This document shows positions 50,785-59,559 of a stretch of DNA of 64,000 bases, in pieces. The position numbers and the translations under genes are program-made. The notes under the pieces are model-generated. The model was given only the letters and a program-made list of their open reading frames with translations. It searched no databases and had not been told where the DNA came from. Source of the DNA: Clostridia bacterium (GTDB taxonomy: Bacteria > Bacillota > Clostridia > Oscillospirales > Acutalibacteraceae). Positions within the stretch are counted from its first letter, which is position 1, and each line of letters opens with the position of its first letter. Location of the stretch: assembly GCA_017438845.1 (NCBI GenBank), contig JAFRUO010000008.1, forward strand, positions 62,001-126,000, given 5' to 3'.

Positions 50785-50892
50785 AACACCTTATCTTTCG
50801 GTAAAACCGCAGGATTTAGCACCTTGCCTTAGCAGGTTGCCGTGGTATCAAAGGGCCTGTCCCTCCGCCACTCTTTATAAGGAGATGTTATC
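50785..50892 (-). ncRNA. SAM-I (S-box) riboswitch upstream of metK
   Basis: On the minus strand the leader has the S-box consensus in order: CTTATAAAGAGTGGCGGAGGGACAGGCCC (as CTTAT...AGAG...GGAGGGA..GGCCC), then GATACCACGGCAACC, a GGTGCTAAATCCTGC segment and the closing AAAGATAAG that pairs with CTTAT. SAM binding should favour the downstream terminator. Confidence 0.95.
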
Positions 50893-50906
50893 TTTTTGTC
50901 GAATAT

Positions 50907-50935
50907 ATTTTAATACTAACGGCTCTCTTTGTCAA
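50907..50935 (-). promoter_or_regulatory. metK promoter
   Basis: Minus strand: TTGACA (50935-50930), 17-base spacer, TAAAAT (50912-50907), placing the start at the 5' edge of the riboswitch. Confidence 0.8.
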
Positions 50936-50959
50936 CAAGAGAGCCGATTAATTTACATT

Positions 50960-51556
50960 TTATTTATTTTTGCCCTTGAGCACCGGCGAAAGCGGCTTGT
51001 AGATAAGCATTGAAATAACCACGCACAAGATTCCCTTGATAAAGGTAAACGGCATATTAAACACCACAAGCGACTGCTCAATGCTCTTCATTGACGGCAC
51101 AATCGCCTGATATGCCTGAAGTACAATTTCCTTTGGCATAAAGTTGTAATAGAAGGGGTACACGATGAAGAGGTTTGACGGAAAGCTTATAAGCGCCATG
51201 CAAACTGCGCCGGCAATACCGCCTACGAGCGCGCCCTTCATTGTCTTGTGCTTTTTGTAGATAAGTCCCGCAACGCCTGCAAACACTGCGCCGAGAATGA
51301 AGTTTGAAAGCTCGCCGACATAGCCCGACTGACTGACCGCAAGGTGAATTATGTTCTTTACAAGGGCAATCAGTATTCCTGCCACAGGGCCGTAGGCAAA
51401 CGAGCCGATAAGCTCGGGCAGGTCGGAAAAGTCAAGCTTAATAAAGCTCGGTATAAACGGGATCGGCGCCTCGATGTACTGCAGTACAATCGCCACCGCT
51501 GTAAGCATTCCGCAGCCTGCAAGCATACGTGTTTTGTTTAGTGATTTGTTTGACAT
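50960..51556 (-). CDS. ribU: Riboflavin ECF transporter S component RibU
   Basis: A 198-residue membrane protein with five to six segments that binds riboflavin and works with the shared ECF energy module. The N-terminus LNKTRMLAGCGMLTAVAIVLQYIEAPIPFIPSFIKLDFSDLPELIGSFAYGPVAG is typical of RibU. The assignment is supported by the FMN riboswitch directly upstream. No ecfA/T genes are in the window. Confidence 0.95.
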   Translation of the reverse strand: MSNKSLNKTRMLAGCGMLTAVAIVLQYIEAPIPFIPSFIKLDFSDLPELIGSFAYGPVAGILIALVKNIIHLAVSQSGYVGELSNFILGAVFAGVAGLIYKKHKTMKGALVGGIAGAVCMALISFPSNLFIVYPFYYNFMPKEIVLQAYQAIVPSMKSIEQSLVVFNMPFTFIKGILCVVISMLIYKPLSPVLKGKNK

Positions 51557-51597
51557 AAAACCAGTCCTTTTAAAAGTATTTAAAAGCTGTCAAACAG

Positions 51598-51623
51598 AAA
51601 AGCTCCGAAAATCTTCGGAGCTT
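51598..51623 (-). terminator. FMN riboswitch terminator
   Basis: Minus strand: AAAGCTCCGAAG, ATTT loop, TCGGAGCTTTT between aptamer and ribU start; the transcription-termination arm of the switch. Confidence 0.85.
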
Positions 51624-51640
51624 TAGATTAAAGATAATTA

Positions 51641-51749
51641 AATCTTCTTCCATCCGGACTATACCGTCGGTTTCGGAATTTCACCGAATCAGCTTAACGC
51701 TCGCAGACTTTACTGCCGGTGGGGACTTGCACCCCGCCCTGAAGACAAC
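51641..51749 (-). ncRNA. FMN riboswitch (RFN element)
   Basis: The minus strand carries the RFN consensus: TCTTCAGGGCGGGGTG, CAAGTCCCCACCGGC, AGTAAAGTCTGCGAGC, GATTCGGTGAAATTCCGAAACCGAC, and GTATAGTCCGGATGGAAGAAGA. FMN should promote termination and reduce riboflavin uptake. Confidence 0.97.
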
Positions 51750-51761
51750 TTTTATATATTT

Positions 51762-51790
51762 ATTATATTCCGCCTTTTTTCTCCTGTCAA
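51762..51790 (-). promoter_or_regulatory. ribU promoter
   Basis: Minus strand: TTGACA (51790-51785), 17-base spacer, TATAAT (51767-51762), immediately after the manA end. Confidence 0.8.
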
Positions 51791-51799
51791 TATAAATTT

Positions 51800-52759
51800 T
51801 TAAACGTTGGTTTTAATTATATCGGCTTTTCCCGTAAGGGTGATTTTCGGCGACCCTGCTTCGACAAAAATACTGTCGCCCTTTTTTATTTTCAGCGTTT
51901 CGCTGCCGTCGGTTATTTCACCCTCTCCGTCGGTAATAATAAGGCTTATAAACGAAGAAGAGTCGGGGATTATTTCGGCACTCGTGTCAACGGTAAGCCT
52001 TTCGACCCTGAAAAGCCGGCATTCGGTCAGCAGCTGACTTGTACCCGAGCCGAAGGGGACGGGCGGTTCGGCAGGCTGTGTGCCGTATTTAGGTCTGTCG
52101 CAAACGGTTACGTCAATCGCCTTTTCGGTGTGAAGCGGACGGCGGTTTCCGTATTTATCAACCCTGTCGTAGTCGTACACACGGTAGGTGGTGTTTGAGT
52201 TTTGCTGAATTTCGCAAAGCAGTATTCCCTTGCCGATAGCGTGAAGCGTTCCTGCCTCAATAAAGAAAAAGTCGCCCTTTTTAACCTTTACACGGTTTAC
52301 AACCTCAAGGAAGCTTCCGTCGGCAATTCTTCTTTTAAACTCATCTGCGTCAATTTTTTTCTTAAAACCGTAAATAAGCTCTGCACCCTCGTCGCAGTCA
52401 AGTATATACCAGCACTCTGTCTTGCCGTACTCTCCCTCAACCCTGAGCGCATATTCGTTGTCGGGGTGTACCTGCACGGAAAGGTTGTCCTTTGCGTCAA
52501 TAAGCTTTATAAGTATAGGGAAAAAGTCGTAGCCCTCGGCGTTGCTTCCGAGTACGGACTTTCCCTTTATACCGATATACTCCGAAAGAGTTTTTCCCTT
52601 AAATTCGCCGCTGTCAACAATGCTTTCCCCGTCCTTGTGGCAGGAGAGCATCCAGCCCTCGGCAAGCTTGTCAAGCTCGCTCTCAAAGCCGAAATCGGTC
52701 TTTAGTTTTGTGCCTCCCCAGAGATAATCCTTGAAGGCAGGTTTAAGCTTAAACATCAT
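51800..52759 (-). CDS. manA: Class I mannose-6-phosphate isomerase (ManA type)
   Basis: A 319-residue cupin enzyme that interconverts mannose-6-P and fructose-6-P. It has LKPAFKDYLWGGTKL at the start, the zinc-site VQVHPDNEYA (about residue 91) and FFIEAGTLHAIGKGILLCEIQQNSNTTYRVYDYDR (about 164-198) with the E and H ligands. The ATG at 52759 is preceded by CGGAGGTG; a second ATG follows directly. A manA-type role in mannose use or GDP-mannose supply. Confidence 0.92.
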   Translation of the reverse strand: MMFKLKPAFKDYLWGGTKLKTDFGFESELDKLAEGWMLSCHKDGESIVDSGEFKGKTLSEYIGIKGKSVLGSNAEGYDFFPILIKLIDAKDNLSVQVHPDNEYALRVEGEYGKTECWYILDCDEGAELIYGFKKKIDADEFKRRIADGSFLEVVNRVKVKKGDFFFIEAGTLHAIGKGILLCEIQQNSNTTYRVYDYDRVDKYGNRRPLHTEKAIDVTVCDRPKYGTQPAEPPVPFGSGTSQLLTECRLFRVERLTVDTSAEIIPDSSSFISLIITDGEGEITDGSETLKIKKGDSIFVEAGSPKITLTGKADIIKTNV

Positions 52760-52777
52760 ATTAAACACCTCCGAAAA

Positions 52778-52806
52778 ATTATACACTAAAATAAACGTTT
52801 AGTAAA
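52778..52806 (-). promoter_or_regulatory. manA promoter
   Basis: Minus strand: TTTACT (52806-52801), 17-base spacer, TATAAT (52783-52778). Confidence 0.65.
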
Positions 52807-52903
52807 TAGCCTTTGTTTTTATTGAAAATGCACTAAAACATATACAATTAATTGTAAGTGTTACCATAATAATTAGAAAAAATGCAGGAAACGTAAACAA
52901 ATA

Positions 52904-52932
52904 TTGCAAAATCTAATAAAATATATTAAAAT
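52904..52932 (+). promoter_or_regulatory. Aminotransferase gene promoter
   Basis: TTGCAA, 17-base spacer, TAAAAT. Confidence 0.6.
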
Positions 52933-52975
52933 GTCTTTATGATTTCCAAAAAAATAAATAGCGTGGTGAGATATA

Positions 52976-54241
52976 ATGCAATTTAACGAAATGAGCGATC
53001 AGGAACTTGTGCTCATGTACGAAAAGCTTAAAAGGGAATATGAAAATATAAAACAGCAGGATTTAAAGCTTGATATGTCGAGGGGTAAGCCTGCGGCGGA
53101 TCAGCTTGACCTTTCAATGGATATGCTCAAGCAGGTAATCGGCGTATACGACTGCAAGGCGGAAAACGGCTTCGACTGCAGAAACTACGGCATCCTTGAG
53201 GGCGTTAACGAATGTAAAAGGCTTTTCTCGGAAATGCTCGAGGTCCCTGTTGAGAATATTATCCTCGGCGGCACCTCAAGCCTTGCCTTGATGTTTGACT
53301 ATATTACTCAGTGTATGCTTACGGGCTCGGGCGCAGAGCCGTGGAGCAAGCAGGGAAAAATAAAATTTATCTGCAACGTACCCGGCTATGACCGTCACTT
53401 CTCAATCTGCGAGTATTACGGCATTGAAATGATAAGTGTGCCTCTTACCGAAGAGGGACCCGATATGGACATAATTGAGGAGCTTATCAAGGACGAAAGC
53501 GTTAAGGGAATGTTCTGCGTACCCAAGTATTCCAACCCCACGGGCATTACATATTCCGACAGCGTTGTAAGACGTCTTGCGAGAATGGAGCCTGCGGCGA
53601 AGGATTTCCGCGTTATTTGGGACAACGCCTATGCGGTACACGATATAACAAACACCCCCGACACACTGCTTAATATCTTTGACGAATGTAAAAAGTACGG
53701 CACCGAGGACTATTTTGTTGAGTTTACCTCAACCGCAAAAATAAGCTTCCCCGGCGGCGGAATTTCCTGCATTGCGGCAAGCGACAACAATAAGAAAATG
53801 ATACTCGACAGGCTTTCAAAGCAGACTATCTGCTACGACAAGCTTAATCAGTTAAGACACGCAAGGTTTTTCAGAGACCTTGAGGGAATAAAGCTTCATA
53901 TGAAAAAGCACGCCGCGCTTATTGCGCCGAAGTTCGATATTGTAATTGAAGCCTTCAACGCAGAGCTTAAGGAGTATGACCTTGCAAGCTGGACGGAGCC
54001 CAACGGCGGTTACTTTATCAGCCTTGACACAAAGCACTGCTCGGCGAAAAGAGTGGGCGAGCTTTGCCGCAGTCTCGGCGTGGTGCTTACCGATGTCGGC
54101 GCAACATACCCATACGGTGTGGACCCCGACGACCGTAATATCAGAATTGCGCCGTCCTTCCCGACGGTTGTCGAGCTTAAAAAGGCGGCGGAAATACTCT
54201 GCCTTTGCATTAAACTTGCAAGTATTGAAAATTTAGTGTAA
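52976..54241 (+). CDS. PLP-dependent aminotransferase (aspartate aminotransferase-like, fold type I)
   Basis: A 421-residue aminotransferase. It has LKLDMSRGKPAADQLDLS near the start, the PLP-site YSNPTGIT (about 182) and DNAYAVHD (about 220), and the internal-aldimine lysine in FTSTAKISFPGGGI (about 255), with a C-terminal arginine in RNIRIAPSFP. The sequence fits the MocR-like aspartate aminotransferase family (PF12897) better than classical AspAT. It likely makes aspartate or a related amino acid. Substrate is inference. Confidence 0.85.
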   Translation: MQFNEMSDQELVLMYEKLKREYENIKQQDLKLDMSRGKPAADQLDLSMDMLKQVIGVYDCKAENGFDCRNYGILEGVNECKRLFSEMLEVPVENIILGGTSSLALMFDYITQCMLTGSGAEPWSKQGKIKFICNVPGYDRHFSICEYYGIEMISVPLTEEGPDMDIIEELIKDESVKGMFCVPKYSNPTGITYSDSVVRRLARMEPAAKDFRVIWDNAYAVHDITNTPDTLLNIFDECKKYGTEDYFVEFTSTAKISFPGGGISCIAASDNNKKMILDRLSKQTICYDKLNQLRHARFFRDLEGIKLHMKKHAALIAPKFDIVIEAFNAELKEYDLASWTEPNGGYFISLDTKHCSAKRVGELCRSLGVVLTDVGATYPYGVDPDDRNIRIAPSFPTVVELKKAAEILCLCIKLASIENLV

Positions 54242-54294
54242 AATATCCCTGTACTAAAATCATATTCTTTTAAATATGATATTGCGGTGATATT

Positions 54295-55023
54295 ATGAGC
54301 TTGTTTAATAAGAATAACATACCCTGCCCGGAGCCGCCCTTTGTTTCGGCAATCGTTGCGGCGGCAGGTAACTCAACGAGAATGAACGGCGTCAACAAGC
54401 AGCTTTTGCTTATTGACGGCGTTCCTGTGCTTATTAGGAGTCTTAAAGCTCTTGCGGCAAACGAATATGTCCGTGAAATTGTCGTCAGTGCCAGGGAGGA
54501 GGACATCCCCGAGTTTTACAAGGCGGCGAAGGAATTCGGCGTAGAGAAGCTCTCTGCAATTGTCAGGGGTGCCGACACCCGTCAGCAAAGCGTGCTCAAT
54601 GCCGTGCACGCCGTAAGCGAGCAAAGCGAATATCTTTTAATTCACGACGGCGCAAGACCGCTTGTAACAAACAAAATAATCAACGAAGCGGTTATTACCG
54701 CCTTTAAGACCGGCGCCGCCGCCGCAGGCGTAAGGGTAAAGGACACCGTCAAGGTTGTCGGAGGGGACGAAAGCATTCTTTCCACGCCCGAGCGCGATAC
54801 GCTCAGGGCGGTGCAGACTCCGCAGGTCTTTTCAAAAAAGCTGTACCTCGACGCGCTCGAAAGCGTCGCTGATGCCGAGAGCTTTACGGACGACTGTAAG
54901 CTGATAGAGGCATACGGAGGCACTGTTACCGTTACCGAGGGAAGCTATGAAAACATTAAAATAACAACGCCTGAGGACCTTGTTATCGCTCAGGCGCTTA
55001 TCAAAACGAGGAATGAAGTATGA
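54295..55023 (+). CDS. ispD: 2-C-methyl-D-erythritol 4-phosphate cytidylyltransferase
   Basis: IspD adds CMP to methylerythritol phosphate in the non-mevalonate isoprenoid pathway. The 242-residue protein has [30 protein letters not shown] (nucleotide site), [22 protein letters not shown] and [15 protein letters not shown], with [12 protein letters not shown] at the end. Normal length with a short N-terminal extension. It overlaps ispF by 4 bases (ATGA). Confidence 0.95.
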   Translation: MSLFNKNNIPCPEPPFVSAIVAAAGNSTRMNGVNKQLLLIDGVPVLIRSLKALAANEYVREIVVSAREEDIPEFYKAAKEFGVEKLSAIVRGADTRQQSVLNAVHAVSEQSEYLLIHDGARPLVTNKIINEAVITAFKTGAAAAGVRVKDTVKVVGGDESILSTPERDTLRAVQTPQVFSKKLYLDALESVADAESFTDDCKLIEAYGGTVTVTEGSYENIKITTPEDLVIAQALIKTRNEV

Positions 55024-55496
55024 TAAGAATCGGACACGGCTATGACGTACATAAGCTTGTCAGCGGAAGAAAGCTGATTTTAGGCGGTAAGGAAATTGAA
55101 AACGGCGGAATCGGTCTGCTCGGTCATTCCGACGCCGACGTGCTTCTGCATGCGGTTGCCGACTCGCTTTTAGGCGCCGCCGCACTCGGCGATATAGGAA
55201 AGCATTTTCCCGACACCGACCCGAAATTCAGCGGTGCGGACAGCTCTCTTCTGCTTGCCGAGGTCGGCAGAATGTTGCGTGATAACGGTTACAGCGTTGT
55301 CAATCTTGACGCCACCGTACTCGCTCAGGCTCCGAAGCTCGCCCCTCATATTTTTGAAATGAGGCAAAATATTTCCAAGGCGCTCTCACTCGACATCGAC
55401 CGAATCAGCGTAAAGGCAACCACCGAGGAAGGGCTTGGCTTCACGGGCGCAAAGGAGGGCATTGCCGCTCACTGCGTGTGCCTTATTGAAAGATAG
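55020..55496 (+). CDS. ispF: 2-C-methyl-D-erythritol 2,4-cyclodiphosphate synthase
   Basis: IspF cyclises CDP-ME-2-phosphate to MEcPP. The 158-residue protein begins [12 protein letters not shown] (metal site), followed by [39 protein letters not shown] and [23 protein letters not shown]. Directly downstream of ispD, as in many Firmicutes. The remaining MEP pathway genes are not in the window. Confidence 0.97.
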   Translation: MIRIGHGYDVHKLVSGRKLILGGKEIENGGIGLLGHSDADVLLHAVADSLLGAAALGDIGKHFPDTDPKFSGADSSLLLAEVGRMLRDNGYSVVNLDATVLAQAPKLAPHIFEMRQNISKALSLDIDRISVKATTEEGLGFTGAKEGIAAHCVCLIER

Positions 55497-55503
55497 TTTT
55501 TTC

Positions 55504-55525
55504 AAAGCGGGATATTTCCCGCTTT
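55504..55525 (+). terminator. Terminator after ispF
   Basis: AAAGCGGGA, TATT loop, TCCCGCTTT followed by TTATT. Confidence 0.85.
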
Positions 55526-55533
55526 TTATTATG

Positions 55534-55562
55534 TTGACCGATTAACTCACAATATGTTATAT
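55534..55562 (+). promoter_or_regulatory. Promoter of the LRR/SLH gene
   Basis: TTGACC, 17-base spacer, TTATAT, 32 bases before the ATG at 55595. Confidence 0.7.
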
Positions 55563-55594
55563 TTAATACAAATAAAAAAGCGGGAGGTAAATAT

Positions 55595-57769
55595 ATGAAA
55601 AAATTTTTTAGCTTTATTCTTTCTGTTGTTATGTTGCTTAGCATACTGACGTTATATTCGGTTTCTTCCTTTGCTCAGACGAGCGAAGACGGTCTGTGGA
55701 ATTATAAACTCAATGACGACGGAACTGTTGAGATTGGCTCGGTTTCATACGATCGTCCTGCTTATCTCGGAGAAGAAAAGAATGTCACCGTACCCTCCGA
55801 AATAGACGGGCACACGGTTGTATCTATCGGAAACTGGGCGTTTCTCAACAAAAATCTTTCCTCTGTAAGCATTCCGTATGGCATTAAAAACATCGGTGAC
55901 CGTGCGTTTGCCGAGAACAGAAATCTTACGAGTGTTGTTATTCCCGACAGTGTTGAAGCCGTGGGCTCGGAAGTTTTTGTTGAATGCAGAGGTCTTGAAA
56001 GCGTCACAATTTCAAAAAATCTTAAAAGAATCGGCAATTATATGTTTAATCAGTGTCATTCGCTGAAAACTGTTGAAATTCCCGACAGCGTTGAGTATAT
56101 CGGCGAAGCGGCTTTCAACGATAACAAGTCACTTCAAACGGTTAAGTTCGGTAAAAACGTTAAACAAATCAGCTGGGATGCATTTTCGGGATGCACATCG
56201 CTTTCATCTTTAGATTTACCCGCCAGCGTCACTGTTATCAGCGATAATGCATTCAGCAGATGCACCTCTTTGTCTTCTATTAATGCTCCGGATACACTTA
56301 AAACAGTAGGTGAAAATATTGTTGAAAATACAGCGTTTTATAACAATGCCGCAAACTGGTCGGGACAGATGCTCTATCTCGGTAATGCACTTGTTGACGT
56401 TAAAACCGATATTACGGGAACGGCCCTTGTTAATTCAAAAGCAACGGTAATTGCAAGCAGAGCTTTCAATAAATGTTCATCACTAAGCGGTGTTACCATT
56501 GCCGGTAAAGCCAGAATACTTACTCAGGCGTTTCTCGGCTGTACCTCGCTTTCAACAATCACTTTTTTAGATGAAATACCGTATGTAGGTTATAATGCCT
56601 TTACCGATACGGCATATTATCAAAACGAAAACAATTGGATTGGCAATGTTTTATATATAGGAAATGTGCTTATCAAGGCAAATAAAAATATAACCGGCAC
56701 TTACTATGTTAAAAACGGTACTGTTACAATTGCCTCATATGCTTTTGATTATTGTCAAAACAAGGAATTTGAAGGAGTTGCTCTTCCCGAAACCGTCAAA
56801 TACATAGGAAATGACGCTTTTTCGAGGTCAACGTTAAAGAAGGTGAACATACCTTCCAAAGTCACCGAAATACCTTCGAGGGCGTTTTATGCCTGTAACC
56901 TGACCGAAATCGAGATTCCTGACACAGTCAAAACAATTGGTCCCAACGCGTTTACACTTTGCAGATCGCTTAAAAACGTAACAATACCGCGCAATGTTGA
57001 AACCGTCGGCAGCGGAGCATTCAGCGAGTGCTACACGCTTGAGAGTGTTACTTTTGATAATACCGTTACGACAATTGACGATTCTGCGTTTGACAGCTGT
57101 TCGATGCTTAAAACCATATACGGTTACAGAGAGACAGCTGCAGAGGAATATGCAAACAAGCACTCGATTACATTTATTGAGCTGCCTGACCCGGAACCCT
57201 TGCCTGATTTCCCTGATGTTAAAAAAGGAACGTGGTATTACGATGCAGTTATGTACTGTGCTAAAAACGGCTTTGTTACAGGTTATCAGAACGGTAAATT
57301 CGGACCCGGGGACAATCTCAAACGTCAGGACTTTGTCGTAATTCTCGCCCGTATTGCAAATGCCGACCTTACTAAATATCAGGGTAAAGCGTCCAAGCTC
57401 AAGGACGTTGACAAGAACGCATACTATGCGTCTTCTGTTAACTGGGCGGTTGACAACGGAATAATTTCGGGTTATCAGAACGGCAAATTCGGCGTAGGCG
57501 ACAACATCACAAGAGAGCAGGTCGCAACGATACTCTACAGATATATGGGCTCGCCTGATGTTGACAATCCCAATGGTATTCTTGCAAAATTCAAGGATGC
57601 TTCAAAGGTAAGTTCCTTTGCAAAAACGGCGGTTGCATGGGCGGTTCAGAACAGTATAATAAGCGGTATGGCAGACGGCAGAGTTGCCTCAACGGAAGGC
57701 GCAAGCCGTGCCCAAATCGCCGTAATCATTATGAAAATGGATCAGCAGGGAATGTTTGATCTCGTTTAA
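55595..57769 (+). CDS. BspA-like leucine-rich-repeat surface protein with SLH anchor
   Basis: A 724-residue secreted protein. Signal peptide (1-28), then about 20 leucine-rich repeats of the BspA/TpLRR type (about 60-520), each with variations of SIGNWAFLNKNLSSVSIP and FSGCTSLSSLDLPASVTVI. The last 190 residues (about 537-722) form three SLH motifs very similar in sequence to those of the M23 protein at 28 kb. BspA-type repeats bind host or other bacterial surface proteins. The ATG follows GGGAGG. It is a cell-surface adhesin candidate. Confidence 0.92.
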   Translation: MKKFFSFILSVVMLLSILTLYSVSSFAQTSEDGLWNYKLNDDGTVEIGSVSYDRPAYLGEEKNVTVPSEIDGHTVVSIGNWAFLNKNLSSVSIPYGIKNIGDRAFAENRNLTSVVIPDSVEAVGSEVFVECRGLESVTISKNLKRIGNYMFNQCHSLKTVEIPDSVEYIGEAAFNDNKSLQTVKFGKNVKQISWDAFSGCTSLSSLDLPASVTVISDNAFSRCTSLSSINAPDTLKTVGENIVENTAFYNNAANWSGQMLYLGNALVDVKTDITGTALVNSKATVIASRAFNKCSSLSGVTIAGKARILTQAFLGCTSLSTITFLDEIPYVGYNAFTDTAYYQNENNWIGNVLYIGNVLIKANKNITGTYYVKNGTVTIASYAFDYCQNKEFEGVALPETVKYIGNDAFSRSTLKKVNIPSKVTEIPSRAFYACNLTEIEIPDTVKTIGPNAFTLCRSLKNVTIPRNVETVGSGAFSECYTLESVTFDNTVTTIDDSAFDSCSMLKTIYGYRETAAEEYANKHSITFIELPDPEPLPDFPDVKKGTWYYDAVMYCAKNGFVTGYQNGKFGPGDNLKRQDFVVILARIANADLTKYQGKASKLKDVDKNAYYASSVNWAVDNGIISGYQNGKFGVGDNITREQVATILYRYMGSPDVDNPNGILAKFKDASKVSSFAKTAVAWAVQNSIISGMADGRVASTEGASRAQIAVIIMKMDQQGMFDLV

Positions 57770-57800
57770 TAAATGCATAATAATTAATAATAAAATAAGT

Positions 57801-57821
57801 AAGCCCCCTCTCAGAGGGGGC
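57801..57821 (+). terminator. Terminator after the LRR/SLH gene
   Basis: AGCCCCCTCT, C, AGAGGGGGCT followed by GTCATTTTTTTT. The hairpin also belongs to the repeat family at 57801-57965. Confidence 0.85.
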
Positions 57822-57965
57822 TGTCATTTTTTTTGTGAAAAATGACCGGGGGAGTAAAAATCAAACAGAAACTCCCTCAGTCTCGCTTTGCTCGACAGCT
57901 CCCTCTTGGATGGAGCTGCGTCTTACGCGCGGGGGCGGAAACAATCCGCCCGAAAAAGCGGCTTC
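57801..57965. repeat. Dispersed palindromic intergenic repeat, copy 3
   Basis: After the terminator hairpin come TGTCATTTTTT/AAAAATGACC, then CTCCCTCAGTCTCGCTTTGCTCGACAGCTCCCTC, which matches the 27.48-kb copy almost base for base. Non-coding. Confidence 0.65.
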
Positions 57966-57984
57966 CTCACGGAAACTTTCTTTA

Positions 57985-59556
57985 TCACTTTTCAAACTTA
58001 ATCTCTATATTTTTAACATCGTCAAATATAAAATCCTTTCTTACTGTGTTTTTAACCGGTTCGCACAAAAAATTCTTTATTGTCAAACCGTCGCAATGCC
58101 TTGCCCAGATTGCGTAGGAGGGGAGGTTGCGGAAACGCCAGCACTCCGGATATACCTTCGGGTATTCGGGTATAAACATTCGTCTGTCAATAACGTCCTT
58201 TGCCTGACGGTATTTTATGCTGATGTTATTAAAAGTAACATTTTTAACTTTCAGCGTTTTGCCCTTTGTCCTTGTGCCTGCAATTATAACGGGAAGCTCC
58301 GCACCTTCGGCGCTGATGTTTTCAATTAAGATGTTTTCAAGTTTGCCCTTCATATCAAAGCTCTTTTTGTCCATGCCCTTGCCCTGAGGCTTTGCGGCAA
58401 ATTCAATTGCGGAGGCGCTCTGTGAATTGACAACTGCGGCTCGGTTTCTGTTGCAAAGGCGGATAAATACGGGGCAGGTGCATCTGTTCATTTCAATATT
58501 TCTGCACACAACGTCACTGACCTCGCTTCCGTCTGCCGACTCAAGGCTTATTCCCGAAACGCTTCCCGGGTACAAATCCGTCATATAGAATTTTGAGTTT
58601 TCGACGGTGACATTTTTAATCGGGTATGTCGTTTCGGTGCCGATTTTAAAGGCATTCGTACAGCTGATGACTTCACAGTCGCTGACGTGTATGTCGCTCA
58701 TCGGGCCGTCACAGCCCTCCCAGATTGCGTTTTTGAGCACTATTCCGTCATCGGCACAGCTGATAAAGCAGTGCGAAATTTTAACGGAGCTCGTTTGCAT
58801 AAGGTCTATTCCGTCCGTATTGCAGACGTGTCTGTTGTCGTTTATTACCGTGTCGTATATTTCAACATTACGGCACTTTGTAAGCCTTAGCGTCCAGCTC
58901 GGACTGTCCTTAAAAATAATATTGTGAATTTTAATTCCTTTGCAGTTTTCGAGCACGCACAGCCTGCCGTATTTTGACGGGTGAGCAAAGCGAAGCTGAG
59001 CTCGGTAACGCCTTCTCATTTCGATTACGTCAATTACATCGTCGGGCTCGGTTATGTTTTTATCATACAGGGGCTTCCTTCCGAACAGGTGCCCGTTGCC
59101 GTTTATCGTGCCCGAGCCGGTTATTTCAATGTTTTCAGCGTCTTTTGCAAAAATCAGCGCCATATCGGAAAAACCCTCTCCGCTTTCGTGAGCGATAATT
59201 GAGCTGTCCTTTTCTATAAACAGAGTTACGTTGCTTTTTAAATATACCGTCCTGCTGGTAAAGCTTCCGCCCGACACTGCGACAATGCCGCCTCCGTTTT
59301 TGCTGCATTCGTCTATGCATCTGTTAATGGCTTCGGCGTTGTCAAAAGTCGGGTCGTCGGGCTTTGCGCCGAAGTCGGTAACGGAATACGCCTTGCCCCT
59401 CGGCGGCTTCTGAGGTCTGATGTACTCTTCAAGCGGCAGGTACGACGTGTAGTCAAACTCTCTTTCCTCTTCGTATCGGTCACCCTCGGTAATTCTCAGG
59501 TCCTTTCCGAAAAGCAGGGTGTTGAGTTTGTCAACGGCATTTCTTTTAGCTTTCAT
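57985..59556 (-). CDS. Glycoside hydrolase family 28 protein (cytoplasmic polygalacturonase-like)
   Basis: A 523-residue right-handed beta-helix enzyme of GH28, hydrolysing galacturonan or related glycans. Visible blocks are YSVTDFGAKPDDPTFDNAEAINRCIDECSKNGGGIV, the catalytic region NTDGIDLMQ (about residue 248) and SCADDGIVLK (about 270; catalytic aspartates), and TNAFKIGTETTYPIKNVTV (about 302). It has no signal peptide, so it acts inside the cell on imported oligosaccharides. The ATG follows AAGGAG. It starts 3 bases after the MATE gene's stop, which makes them an operon. Confidence 0.9.
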   Translation of the reverse strand: MKAKRNAVDKLNTLLFGKDLRITEGDRYEEEREFDYTSYLPLEEYIRPQKPPRGKAYSVTDFGAKPDDPTFDNAEAINRCIDECSKNGGGIVAVSGGSFTSRTVYLKSNVTLFIEKDSSIIAHESGEGFSDMALIFAKDAENIEITGSGTINGNGHLFGRKPLYDKNITEPDDVIDVIEMRRRYRAQLRFAHPSKYGRLCVLENCKGIKIHNIIFKDSPSWTLRLTKCRNVEIYDTVINDNRHVCNTDGIDLMQTSSVKISHCFISCADDGIVLKNAIWEGCDGPMSDIHVSDCEVISCTNAFKIGTETTYPIKNVTVENSKFYMTDLYPGSVSGISLESADGSEVSDVVCRNIEMNRCTCPVFIRLCNRNRAAVVNSQSASAIEFAAKPQGKGMDKKSFDMKGKLENILIENISAEGAELPVIIAGTRTKGKTLKVKNVTFNNISIKYRQAKDVIDRRMFIPEYPKVYPECWRFRNLPSYAIWARHCDGLTIKNFLCEPVKNTVRKDFIFDDVKNIEIKFEK

Positions 59557-59559
59557 AGT

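Noticed and set aside
57835..58329. Plus-strand 164-residue ORF over the GH28 3' end
   Set aside because: It is antisense to GH28 and to a palindromic repeat; codon pattern and ribosome binding site are absent.
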